Assembly: GCA_021791715.1 (NCBI GenBank)
Contig: JAJYWB010000006.1
Span: forward strand, 59,594 to 123,593
Direction of reading: 5' to 3'
DNA from: Planctomycetota bacterium
GTDB taxonomy: Bacteria > Planctomycetota > Planctomycetia > Isosphaerales > Isosphaeraceae
Length of the DNA: 64,000 bases
Shown: piece by piece, positions 7,362 through 15,367 of the stretch
Numbering within the stretch: the first letter of the stretch is position 1
Layout of the letters: each line of letters starts with the position of its first letter
Translations under genes and position numbers: made by a program
Notes under the pieces: model-generated
Told to the model about the DNA's origin: nothing
The model's database searches: none
The model's input: only the letters and a program-made list of their open reading frames with translations

Positions 7362-9953
7362 ATGTGCGAGCGTTCTTTTCGCATCGTCCTTTCCTTGTTC
7401 GTTTCGATCCTCGCCGCGGCTACGATCGCGGCGCGGGCGCATGCGGGAGACGACCCGATCGGCCGACTCGGCGACGCCCCGAACACGAAATACGCCGAGG
7501 ATCGTCTTTCCAAAATCATCGACGACTTAAAGATTCAAGAGTCTAGATATCATAATATCGAATACCAATTTCGAATCGTCACGCGCAAGTACCTGAAAGA
7601 TTTTCCGTGGGAAAAGGCCGGTCAAATGTTCGAGCAGAGGATCCTACGAGTTCCTCTCGCCGACGGCGAGGAAACGTCGAACGAACTTCGTCGAGTCGTC
7701 CTCCAAGACGATCGGTTCCGATTTGAAGAAAAGTTCGAGAAACGACTTCGGGGGCTCGTGCGTCGGCTCGAAGAGATTTCGGCGTTCGACGGCGATAAAA
7801 CTCGAACTGTTCGATCGGGACTTTACGCGAATATTCACATCGGCCGATTCGAACATCCAGACCTTTATCCTCCTCATTGCATCCCGCTCGTTCATTATCA
7901 ACTCAATTTTCCTCTTTCGGTCTATCTCAGCGGAACGAAGGCGATTCAGGAACACCCCAAAGCCGTGCATTATAAAGAGGAAACTGGTTGTCCCGCTGAA
8001 TTCATCGACGTGAAGGTGAAATTCGAGCGCGAAGAACTTGTGAACGGCCTTCCATGTTGGAAAATACGTTGCGATCGCAAGGTGCGTTCCGACCAGCCTC
8101 CGATGCTTCATTACCTTTGGCTCGCGCGTTCGCGCAATCTCATGTGCGTTAAAGAGGTGTTGTCTTGGCCCGGGACCGATACGCACGATCTCCCCTTGCA
8201 CGAATCGAGATGCGAGCGAATGCGTGAAATCGCCCCGGGGATTTGGTTCCCCTCCGAGATCGTCGTCGAACATTACGACAATCAGGCTCTTCAACAACAA
8301 AAAATCAAACGCGTCGAAACCGTCGACGAAATCTCGGTCGAGAGCGTGAACCTCGAGCCGCGTCACGATCGAACGTTCTTTTCGGAAGTCGAGATCCCCG
8401 CGGATCTTCCCGTTTTCGTCATCCGCGACGGCGCGCTCGACGGTTCGCCCCTTCCCGAACCCCCGGTCGGAATCGACGAGGAGCGTGAAATCGCTAAAAT
8501 CGCCGCCGCGATCAAAAACGAAGAAAAAAAATACGAGGATATCGATGTAAAATTTAAAGAGACATATGATTATTGCAAAGTAAAAGATCGGTGGGGAGAC
8601 GTAACGGCGGGGCCGGTGTTATCCCAGACGGAAGACGCGAGATCGATCGTCAAGCATAATCAAGCATATTTGTTCAAGCATATTTATTTGTTCAATAACA
8701 TCACTGACATCAATCATTCTTATTGGACAAAAGCGTTCGACGGGACGTGGATCAGATCGTACGTCTACGACGAGCAAGCGGGAAAGACGAGATTTAGCCA
8801 GGCGTTGATGATGAAGATGAAAAACGGTGAATCGATAGACGACGAATTCAATCTGTTTCGTCCTCACGCCGCGATCATTCGACACGAATACGAATCGTCG
8901 TTCTCCAATTTTCTCGATTCCAGTCCGCGATCCAATAACAAAAACCAAAGGAAAGCGATCCGATATCTCGGCGAAATCGTTCTCGACGGTCTCAAATGCG
9001 TGAGGATTCGCGACGATACGGTCGACCTCGAGCCCGACGGGCTTCGTATTTCGACGGTATATTGGTTGGCGATCGATCGTAATTATATCCCGGTCCGTTC
9101 GGAACGTCATATCGTCGACGCCAAAAAACCGCGTCTTCCGATCGATATTCGATTCTGTAAAGATTTACGAGAAATCGCTCCAGGAATCTGGTTCCCGTTC
9201 CGAACCGTGGTGTTGAATTTCGAAGATCCCGATGAGATCCGCAGTCGTCTCGTCGTCGAGACGAAACGTGAATATCTCGTCGAATCCGTCAAAATCGCTC
9301 CAAACGTCGACGAATCGATTTTTCATGACGTTCGAGTTCCAGCCGGCGTCGTCGTCTCAGTCCGCGACGAGGAAGGAAAAATGATCGGGGATTTCGATCA
9401 AAGGACGGACGGCGTTCCCGAAATGACTCCCAAATTGTGGAAAAATTTACTGGAACAGGCGAAGATCCGTAAAAATAATCGAGAACGAATGGATCAGGCG
9501 ATCAAGGCGACGTTTCACAAACCCGCGGCCGATTTTCCGAGAAATTCTCAATGGCTCGGGGGAGATCCGCTCGATTGGAAATCGCTTCGCGGAAAAACGG
9601 TGATCCTCGTCTTTTGGGCCGAGTGGTGCGGACCGTGCCGATCCGAACTCGCCGCGACCGAACAAATTCATCGCGGTCGCGCCAAAAACGGCTTGACCGT
9701 CGTCGGAGTTCATCCCCCGGGAAGCGATCTCGAAGATATCAAAAAAGTGATCGACGACTTCCAAATCGATTACCCGATCTGTATCGATCTCCCTCCCAAA
9801 GACGGGGTTGAATCGTGGGGCGAACTGTTCGGCAAATTCGCGGTGTTCCAGATCCCCCGAGCCGTCCTCGTGAACGCCGACGGAATCGTGATCGCCGCGG
9901 GTGAATTCAACGAGGTCGTCTCAAGAGCGTCCGATCTTGTCAAGAAGAAATAA
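7362..9953 (+). CDS. Large secreted protein: two LolA-like repeats plus TlpA-type thioredoxin domain
   Basis: An 863-residue exported protein. The ATG at 7362, with GGGGAG about eight bases upstream, begins a clear signal peptide (SFRIVLSLFVSILAAATIAA, then HAGDD); the frame open from 7281 is not signal-like. Two tandem copies of a domain of about 340 residues follow. Each starts with a coiled SKIIDDLKIQESRYHNIEY-type or AAAIKNEEKKYEDIDV-type segment and shares EIAPGIWFP and SVxxxPxxDxxFF motifs, like planctomycete outer-membrane lipoprotein-carrier (LolA)-like domains. The C-terminal 140 residues are a redoxin with WCGPC (Cys756, Cys759) and a cis-Pro region FQIPRAVLV. It probably acts in the periplasm as a thiol-disulfide protein. 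A one-domain relative lies at 43428-44618. The gene is flanked by direct repeats of DUF2752 sequence. Confidence 0.8.
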   Translation: MCERSFRIVLSLFVSILAAATIAARAHAGDDPIGRLGDAPNTKYAEDRLSKIIDDLKIQESRYHNIEYQFRIVTRKYLKDFPWEKAGQMFEQRILRVPLADGEETSNELRRVVLQDDRFRFEEKFEKRLRGLVRRLEEISAFDGDKTRTVRSGLYANIHIGRFEHPDLYPPHCIPLVHYQLNFPLSVYLSGTKAIQEHPKAVHYKEETGCPAEFIDVKVKFEREELVNGLPCWKIRCDRKVRSDQPPMLHYLWLARSRNLMCVKEVLSWPGTDTHDLPLHESRCERMREIAPGIWFPSEIVVEHYDNQALQQQKIKRVETVDEISVESVNLEPRHDRTFFSEVEIPADLPVFVIRDGALDGSPLPEPPVGIDEEREIAKIAAAIKNEEKKYEDIDVKFKETYDYCKVKDRWGDVTAGPVLSQTEDARSIVKHNQAYLFKHIYLFNNITDINHSYWTKAFDGTWIRSYVYDEQAGKTRFSQALMMKMKNGESIDDEFNLFRPHAAIIRHEYESSFSNFLDSSPRSNNKNQRKAIRYLGEIVLDGLKCVRIRDDTVDLEPDGLRISTVYWLAIDRNYIPVRSERHIVDAKKPRLPIDIRFCKDLREIAPGIWFPFRTVVLNFEDPDEIRSRLVVETKREYLVESVKIAPNVDESIFHDVRVPAGVVVSVRDEEGKMIGDFDQRTDGVPEMTPKLWKNLLEQAKIRKNNRERMDQAIKATFHKPAADFPRNSQWLGGDPLDWKSLRGKTVILVFWAEWCGPCRSELAATEQIHRGRAKNGLTVVGVHPPGSDLEDIKKVIDDFQIDYPICIDLPPKDGVESWGELFGKFAVFQIPRAVLVNADGIVIAAGEFNEVVSRASDLVKKK

Positions 9954-9960
9954 TAAACGA

Positions 9961-10410
9961 TCACCAAACGATCGCGATCGCCCAGGCGCCGATTAAACTA
10001 ACAATCAATATATATCCAAATATTTTTGGAAAAATCGCGCCCAGCGGACGATCGCGTTTGAGCGCGAGCGCAGCGCCCCGATACGGTATCTGAGCCAGCG
10101 TCGCGAGCGCCGTCAAAATCCCCGCGCGATTATCGGCGATCGATCGTCGCCAATCGCCGCGCGCCAAATGGATAAAACTTCGCGTAAGACCGCATCCGGG
10201 ACAGCGTACGCCGAACCAAGCCCGCGACGGACACGACTCGGGCAGAACAAACCGGGGACATCCTCGAATAAAAACTCGCTGATCCGACCGAACGTCCAAT
10301 ACGAAACTCAATACGATCGCGACGAGCGACAACCCCAACATCTCGCGATGCCGCCTTATCGCCGGAGAAACGTCGATCGAACAGGGAACAAACGCTTGTT
10401 CATTTTCCAT
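9961..10410 (-). CDS. DUF2752 small membrane protein
   Basis: A 149-residue protein. The ATG at 10410 overlaps the TAA of the upstream E2-like gene by one base (TAATG), pointing to translational coupling; longer starts inside the E2 gene are unlikely. It has two or three hydrophobic segments (LGLSLVAIVLSFVL; the C-terminal GYILIVSLIGAWAIAIVW) and the family signature CPGCGLTRSFIHLARGDW. DUF2752 proteins are common beside zinc-ribbon and RING-like membrane proteins; their function is unknown. Here it is the last gene of the ubiquitin-like locus. A broken second copy of its 3' end lies at 7062-7158. Confidence 0.85.
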   Translation of the reverse strand: MENEQAFVPCSIDVSPAIRRHREMLGLSLVAIVLSFVLDVRSDQRVFIRGCPRFVLPESCPSRAWFGVRCPGCGLTRSFIHLARGDWRRSIADNRAGILTALATLAQIPYRGAALALKRDRPLGAIFPKIFGYILIVSLIGAWAIAIVW

Positions 10411-11144
10411 TAGCTTGCCGGAGCGACGACCGAGATCGTTTGACATCTGGGACAGCGAACCTTTTTGCCGATCAATTCGGGCGCGGTCCTCAGCCTCGCT
10501 CCGCATTGCGGGCACGGGTAGGTCGCGGGCGCCGAAGTTCCAACCGAAGGCGCCGAGGAGGACGCCGGCCGAGGCGACGGAGCGACCGGAGACGCGGGAC
10601 GATCGACAGGCGCGTCGGACCGAGCGGGACGCACGGGACCTGCGATCGCCGCGGCCGATCCGTGTGTTCCCCGACCGCCAAGATCGTCCAATATCATCCC
10701 GATCGCCTCCAACGGCAACTGATCCAAATTCTTATCGGTCCACTTCGCCGCCTCGCCGTTGAGCGGACTTTTTGTATTATAACTTTGATAAGTGATCATT
10801 TCCCCAATTCGAGCGAGCAGCGACGAAAGGGGCTCTCCGGCGCTCCAGTGATCGCCGATGCAAATCGCGTGGGGCGCGATGTTGGGGTGAAAAATCGGCG
10901 TCAACATGCGGCATTGCGGCGGCGTGCGCGGATAATCGCGCGGCAACGAGATCTCGACGAGGTGGCTGTCGACCTCGACGAGTTCGTCGTCCTTCTGACG
11001 CAGCCCGAGCATCTGATAGCGAATCTGATAACGCTCGGGAGGAGATCCCTCGGTCTGAATCAGCTCGAGCCTGGGATGTCGCCGCGCATATTCCTTCACC
11101 TTTTCATAATCGGCCTGAAGCCTGCGAATTCGTACCGTGCTCAT
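10410..11144 (-). CDS. E2 ubiquitin-conjugating-like enzyme with C-terminal zinc ribbon
   Basis: A 244-residue protein. Residues 1-150 read as an E2/UBC fold: N-terminal helix (RIRRLQADYEKVKEYARRHP), strands, DYPRTPPQCRMLTPIFHPNI (the P-x-x-P-P turn and HPN motif, His86-Pro87-Asn88) and ICIGDHW with the candidate catalytic Cys95, then the helix SSLLARIGEMI and SPLNGEAAKW, all in the order seen in eukaryotic E2s. A Pro/Ala/Ser-rich linker (about 165-205) leads to a zinc ribbon with two Cys pairs (CPQCG, CPRCQ). It would carry the ubiquitin-like protein as a thioester passed from the E1 at 16589-17770. The zinc ribbon could help bind targets or RING partners. Confidence 0.85.
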   Translation of the reverse strand: MSTVRIRRLQADYEKVKEYARRHPRLELIQTEGSPPERYQIRYQMLGLRQKDDELVEVDSHLVEISLPRDYPRTPPQCRMLTPIFHPNIAPHAICIGDHWSAGEPLSSLLARIGEMITYQSYNTKSPLNGEAAKWTDKNLDQLPLEAIGMILDDLGGRGTHGSAAAIAGPVRPARSDAPVDRPASPVAPSPRPASSSAPSVGTSAPATYPCPQCGARLRTAPELIGKKVRCPRCQTISVVAPAS

Positions 11145-11276
11145 CGCGCCTCGTCTCCGAACTTATGGAGAGATCGGTTCGATCCCGCGATTTGAAAATG
11201 TTTGTTCATAAGATTGATTTCAAGAAATCCCGGCTTCGTCGTCGCCCCGCCAAAGAAATCGCGAGTTCCACGCGAA

Positions 11277-12578
11277 TCACGGCGCCTCGGCGCCTCCGTG
11301 ATCCCCCAAACCGGGGGGCGCCAGATCGAGCAGCGTCGAAAACGCGATCGCGAAACTCAAACCCTCCGATACGCTCTTATCGTTCGTCCACGTGTTGATT
11401 CCGACAAGGCGTCCCGCGGCGTCATATAAACCGCCGCCGCTGTTGCCGTGATTGATCGCGGTTTGCGTTTGAATCACGCGGATTTTCCCGCCGTCGATCA
11501 CCTGCGAGCGAAATTGCGAGATCGTCCCCCTCGTGTGCGACCAACCCAAGCCCTGGGGGTTGCCGATCGCGAAGACGTCGTCCCCCACCTTCGCCTCGAC
11601 TCCTTGCCGCCACAACGCCTCGGCGGGAGCGTCCGATTTCACCGCGGCTCGCACCAGGGCCAAATCGATCGTCCCGGGCGCGATCCATTCCACTTTCGCG
11701 GGAACATAGCCTTGTCCAACCATTTCAACCGAAAGGCGCGAGGAATCGACCTTTTTGCCCCCCGCCGCGCCTCCCGAACGCGCGAATTCGGGATCGACGA
11801 CATGCCGATTGGTGACGATCAGCGCCTCGCCGTTTTTGATTTCAAGAATCACTCCCGAACCAAACGCCTTGACGATCCCTCCCCAACCGAGTTGATTTTG
11901 GATCATCACGTTCGCGAGCATCGCTCGGCGGATCGGCGGATCGAGCTTGCGAATCTCTTCAAGATCGGGAGGCGTCTCGACGAACTGAACCCCCGCTCCC
12001 GCCTGAATCGGCAACGACTGTGCGAACATGCCGAGCAAAACGGCTGAAAACACGACGTCAAAAAGACCGAGCAAAACGCCGACGATCGCCGGCCAAGTTT
12101 TCGCGTTGCGCGAACCGCGCCTCGACGCCAGCACGGCGCCCCCCGTCACCACCGCCAAAAAACCGAGCAACAAACCGATCCCGGGAATGATTCCAAATAA
12201 CGCCAAAATCAACGAAGCGATCGACCTTCGATTCGTCCTCCTCGCATGCGTTAATGAAGATGCGTCGAATTGAGACACGAATCCCGCGCCGACGCGAGCG
12301 GGGCGGTCGAGTGAAACGTGCTCGAGTTCGTCGGTCGTGATGCGAAGAACGTTCCCCGAGGCGTTTTTGAGATCGCGTTCGGCTTTGACGCACGTGTAAC
12401 CGCCGCACCCGCCCGATCGTTCCCAGCACGGTTGATGATGCGTCGATCCGCACCGTTCGCACACGCGTAAATAATCGCCGACGGCGATCGATCGGCCGCA
12501 CTCGGCGCACAGAGCGCCCGCCTCGCGCGAGCCCGCGATCACGAACACCCCCTGGGAACGGTCGAGCGAGGATTCCAT
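11277..12578 (-). CDS. RING-like/trypsin-like (HtrA-type) membrane serine protease
   Basis: A 433-residue protein. I chose ATG 12578; a TTG six codons upstream is possible and neither has a good ribosome binding site. Residues of about 24-64 form a prokaryotic RING-type treble clef: CAECG, CERCG, THHQPCW, GGCGGYTC. Two hydrophobic segments follow (LILALFGIIPGIGLLLGFLA; IVGVLLGLFDVVFSAVLLG). The remainder is a trypsin-fold protease with the catalytic triad visible: His in TNRHVV, Asp in IDLALVR and Ser in INHGNSGGGLYD. Topology would place the RING part on one side and the protease probably on the other side of the membrane. Sitting next to E2 and a second RING gene, the RING part is a candidate E3 or Ub-like binder. 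Confidence 0.85.
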   Translation of the reverse strand: MESSLDRSQGVFVIAGSREAGALCAECGRSIAVGDYLRVCERCGSTHHQPCWERSGGCGGYTCVKAERDLKNASGNVLRITTDELEHVSLDRPARVGAGFVSQFDASSLTHARRTNRRSIASLILALFGIIPGIGLLLGFLAVVTGGAVLASRRGSRNAKTWPAIVGVLLGLFDVVFSAVLLGMFAQSLPIQAGAGVQFVETPPDLEEIRKLDPPIRRAMLANVMIQNQLGWGGIVKAFGSGVILEIKNGEALIVTNRHVVDPEFARSGGAAGGKKVDSSRLSVEMVGQGYVPAKVEWIAPGTIDLALVRAAVKSDAPAEALWRQGVEAKVGDDVFAIGNPQGLGWSHTRGTISQFRSQVIDGGKIRVIQTQTAINHGNSGGGLYDAAGRLVGINTWTNDKSVSEGLSFAIAFSTLLDLAPPGLGDHGGAEAP

Positions 12579-12688
12579 AAAAACATCGTTTCGCAAGCGG
12601 GATCGGAACGTAAGCTCAAGATCAAAGCGTTAAATTCAACCGCGTCGGCGTATCAAAAAACGACTTCGACGGCGGCTCGATCGCGGGT

Positions 12689-13393
12689 TCATCCCGGCGC
12701 GACCGCGAAGAAGAGCATCATGATCGAGTATAACGCCGAGATCGCCAGCGCGGAATAAGCGACGAGGGGGTAAATCGTCCCGCACCGTCTGATCGCGTCG
12801 TGTTCCCTCCAAACCCAGATCGGTCCCGCGATCACGAGGATCGGAGCAAGGAACGCGAGCAAGCTTAAAACGAAGAGCGTGATCGTGATCTTCTTGATTC
12901 TCTCGAGCCTTCCCTCGAGTTCAACACGACGGCGCAAGTCTCCCACGTCGAGGGGGTCGACCCCGGCGAACTCGGTCCCGCAGTAACGACATTTGACGGC
13001 GATCGCCTTGATCGTCTCGCCGCACGCGGGACATCGTTTGTCGTCTCCCCATGCCGAAAGGGGCTGATCCGAGCCGGCGGGTTTCGTCCCCGGTTTGGGC
13101 GCCTCGTCGCACCCGTAAGTCGAACAGCCGCCGACTTCGAGCCAACACTCGCGGTGATGAATTTGTCCGCATCCAGGACACGTGAGAACCTGTTCTCCCT
13201 CGCCGATCGCGGTCTGGCAGATCGGGCAAGTCGCCCCTCGTTCGTCGCCGCGCGCGATCGTCGTCGCCAATATCCGCGCGTCGTTCGTCGTCAACAAATC
13301 CTTTTTGCACTTGGGACAACGAACGATTCGTCCCTCGCGCCGCTCGGGAAGGCGAATCTTGGCGCCGCAATCGCATGTAACGATATCGTTCAT
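12689..13393 (-). CDS. Prokaryotic RING-like membrane protein (candidate E3)
   Basis: A 234-residue protein with three zinc modules. Residues 1-35 form a short ribbon (CDCG, CPKCK). Residues 56-95 form a RING-type cross-brace: CPICQTAIGEGEQVL, CPGCG, HHRECW, GGCSTYGC. Residues of about 119-140 form another ribbon (CPACGETIK, CRYCG). Two hydrophobic helices close the protein (LFVLSLLAFLAPILVIAGPI; YSALAISALYSIMMLFFAVA). The RING pattern is the same as in the neighbouring protease fusion, which suggests duplication within the locus. By position and fold it is the best candidate for an E3-like, membrane-tethered partner of the E2. No activity can be proven from sequence. Confidence 0.8.
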   Translation of the reverse strand: MNDIVTCDCGAKIRLPERREGRIVRCPKCKKDLLTTNDARILATTIARGDERGATCPICQTAIGEGEQVLTCPGCGQIHHRECWLEVGGCSTYGCDEAPKPGTKPAGSDQPLSAWGDDKRCPACGETIKAIAVKCRYCGTEFAGVDPLDVGDLRRRVELEGRLERIKKITITLFVLSLLAFLAPILVIAGPIWVWREHDAIRRCGTIYPLVAYSALAISALYSIMMLFFAVAPG

Positions 13394-13485
13394 TTTTTAC
13401 CCAAAACGGCGATCGATCGAACGAATTCCATTCATGTAACTAAACCGATCGCTCGATCCCGAGTTCGCCTCGACGTTCGATCGGA

Positions 13486-14088
13486 TCAAGGTTGAAGGCC
13501 GGGAGCTTGCCCCTCACGCGCGGCCACCAGGATCAACCGAATGATCGTCCAAAAAACCGACGCGCAAATCGAAACCACGAGCGCCTTCGATCCCTTGGGC
13601 TTCCCCTGAATCATCCAAACGATCCCGCCGATGCAACCGATGCCTGAACATAAAATACAGATGATCCAATCGCTCATCGTGAGATCGGCGTCTTCGGCGG
13701 CGTATTGTTTCTTCTTTTTTTTCCCCTTGATTTTGGCCTCGGCCTTTTTGAGTTTTTGATCGAAAACCTCGCCGCAAAACCGGCACTTGACCGCCGACGC
13801 GACGATCATCTCGCCGCACATCGGGCACGGCCTGCGGGCCTCGGGAACGGCGCCGAGCGGTTCGTCCTTGAGACCGTACGGATCGGCGACGTCCTCTTCT
13901 TCAAAAGTATCCGCCGCGGTGATGAACTCGGATCCCCCTCCGGGTTCGTCGACGACCTCGGCGTCGAAGATCGGCTCGGGGATCGTCACCGCTTTGCCGC
14001 ACTTCAAACAACGCGTCGAACGTCCCGTCGTTCCGTCGGGCGCCTTGAGCTTCGCGCCGCAATGATCGCACGTGAATCGAATCGCCAT
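13486..14088 (-). CDS. Zinc-ribbon membrane protein
   Basis: A 200-residue protein starting at ATG 14088, preceded by GGGGGAACG. An N-terminal TFIIB-like ribbon (FTCDHCGAKLKAP, CLKCG) is followed by an acidic linker, a second ribbon (CPMCGEMIVASAVKCRFCG), a strongly basic patch (KIKGKKKKKQ) and two C-terminal membrane segments (IICILCSGIGCIGGIVWMI; ALVVSICASVFWTIIRLILV). Such proteins are frequent partners of RING-like and DUF2752 genes. It lies in line between the FHA and RING genes and is likely part of the same membrane assembly. No enzymatic signature is visible. Confidence 0.7.
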   Translation of the reverse strand: MAIRFTCDHCGAKLKAPDGTTGRSTRCLKCGKAVTIPEPIFDAEVVDEPGGGSEFITAADTFEEEDVADPYGLKDEPLGAVPEARRPCPMCGEMIVASAVKCRFCGEVFDQKLKKAEAKIKGKKKKKQYAAEDADLTMSDWIICILCSGIGCIGGIVWMIQGKPKGSKALVVSICASVFWTIIRLILVAAREGQAPGLQP

Positions 14089-14195
14089 CGAATCGTTCCC
14101 CCTCCCCCGTCGTCCCGAAACCATCGAACTCGATCGCACCAAAACCGCTTGAACCGACCGGGGCGCTTCGATTGTTCATCGATCGCCGATCGCGT

Positions 14196-15269
14196 TCATC
14201 CCCGATCCTTCACCTCGAATTCGAGAACCGTCTTGCCGAGAACGATCTGATCGCCCCGGCGAAGCACGTGCGTTTTGATCGGATAACCGTTCACATAAGT
14301 ACCGTCGGCGGATTGACAATCCTCGATCTGAAACCGCCCCCCCAGATCGTGAATCAGCGCGTGACGCGGCTCGATCGCGTCGTCTTTGAACAAATAAATA
14401 TCGGCTTTGGGCGAGCTTCCCAACACCGTCGGATTTTTATAAATGATAAATTGTTTACCCGCGAGCGGCCCCGCCTTCATCAAAAGCCACGCGGTTTTGG
14501 CCATTTGCTCGACGACGCCGACGAACAGCCCCACCATGATTCCGATGATCACGAAGCCGATCAACCGACTGATCGAGGCGCGACCGTCGGCGGCGGTGAA
14601 CGCGATCGCGATCGGGTCGAAGAGCAATCCGCCCAAAAAGCCCCCCAGAACCGCGCCCAGAAGCCCGTTGACGAGCACCTTGCTCTCGCGGATCGCGATC
14701 CCCTGGCCGATCCCGGCGGGAATCGACGCGATCGCCCACGCGAGCGCGCGACCGACGATCAGAACGAACAACGCGAATCCCGTCGGCATGCCGCGCCCGC
14801 CGAATCGAGGTTGCAACGATTCGACGAGCAACCTCGTGATCATGAAAACGAATCCCGCGGGAATCAAACCGACCGCTCCCCCCACAAAGCCGATCGCCAA
14901 CCCCACCCCGGCCGAGATCGAAGCTCGCAACAAATTGCGACACATGATCCCCTCGACCGCCCCCAGGAAAAAACCGATCAACCCCACGACCGTGGGAAAC
15001 ATGAGAAACGCCACAAGACCGTTCGATCCCCGAGGGTTCGGACCGTCGATAAAAAACGGATCGAGCAAAAGCCAGGCGCAAAACGCGCCGAATCCACAAG
15101 AAATACTTAAATAAAAATAGCTAGAAAATAAAACGGCTTTCCACAAAGGCCGCGGCTCGATCTCGGGATCGGCGCGGCGAAGCATCGCCTGTTCTTCGAT
15201 ATATTGATCGACCTGAGGAGCGAACAGATCGCGATCGGTCAACCGAATCGGCTCGCGCGATAACGACAT
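14196..15269 (-). CDS. Multi-pass membrane protein with C-terminal FHA domain
   Basis: A 357-residue protein. An N-terminal cytoplasmic stretch leads to about six hydrophobic segments rich in Gly and Ala (e.g. LVAFLMFPTVVGLIGFFLGA, AGVGLAIGFVGGAVGLIPAG, LIGFVIIGIMVGLFVGVV). The last 95 residues are a forkhead-associated domain: strand IIYKNPTVLGSSPKADIYL, the EPRHALIH core, FQIEDCQSADGTYVNG and DQIVLGKTVLEFEV. The conserved GSS/RHA/NG residues for phosphothreonine binding are present. FHA domains dock phosphorylated proteins, so this subunit may link Ser/Thr kinase signalling to the ubiquitin-like pathway at the membrane. The gene sits between the JAMM peptidase and the zinc-ribbon gene. Confidence 0.8.
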   Translation of the reverse strand: MSLSREPIRLTDRDLFAPQVDQYIEEQAMLRRADPEIEPRPLWKAVLFSSYFYLSISCGFGAFCAWLLLDPFFIDGPNPRGSNGLVAFLMFPTVVGLIGFFLGAVEGIMCRNLLRASISAGVGLAIGFVGGAVGLIPAGFVFMITRLLVESLQPRFGGRGMPTGFALFVLIVGRALAWAIASIPAGIGQGIAIRESKVLVNGLLGAVLGGFLGGLLFDPIAIAFTAADGRASISRLIGFVIIGIMVGLFVGVVEQMAKTAWLLMKAGPLAGKQFIIYKNPTVLGSSPKADIYLFKDDAIEPRHALIHDLGGRFQIEDCQSADGTYVNGYPIKTHVLRRGDQIVLGKTVLEFEVKDRG

Positions 15270-15367
15270 CCCCCGCTCCCCTCCGCCGTGTCGGCTAATA
15301 GAAAAGAATCAACAAACGATTCCGATAAAAATCTTACGATTGTTTCGCGACGCCCCGCTTCGGTCGA

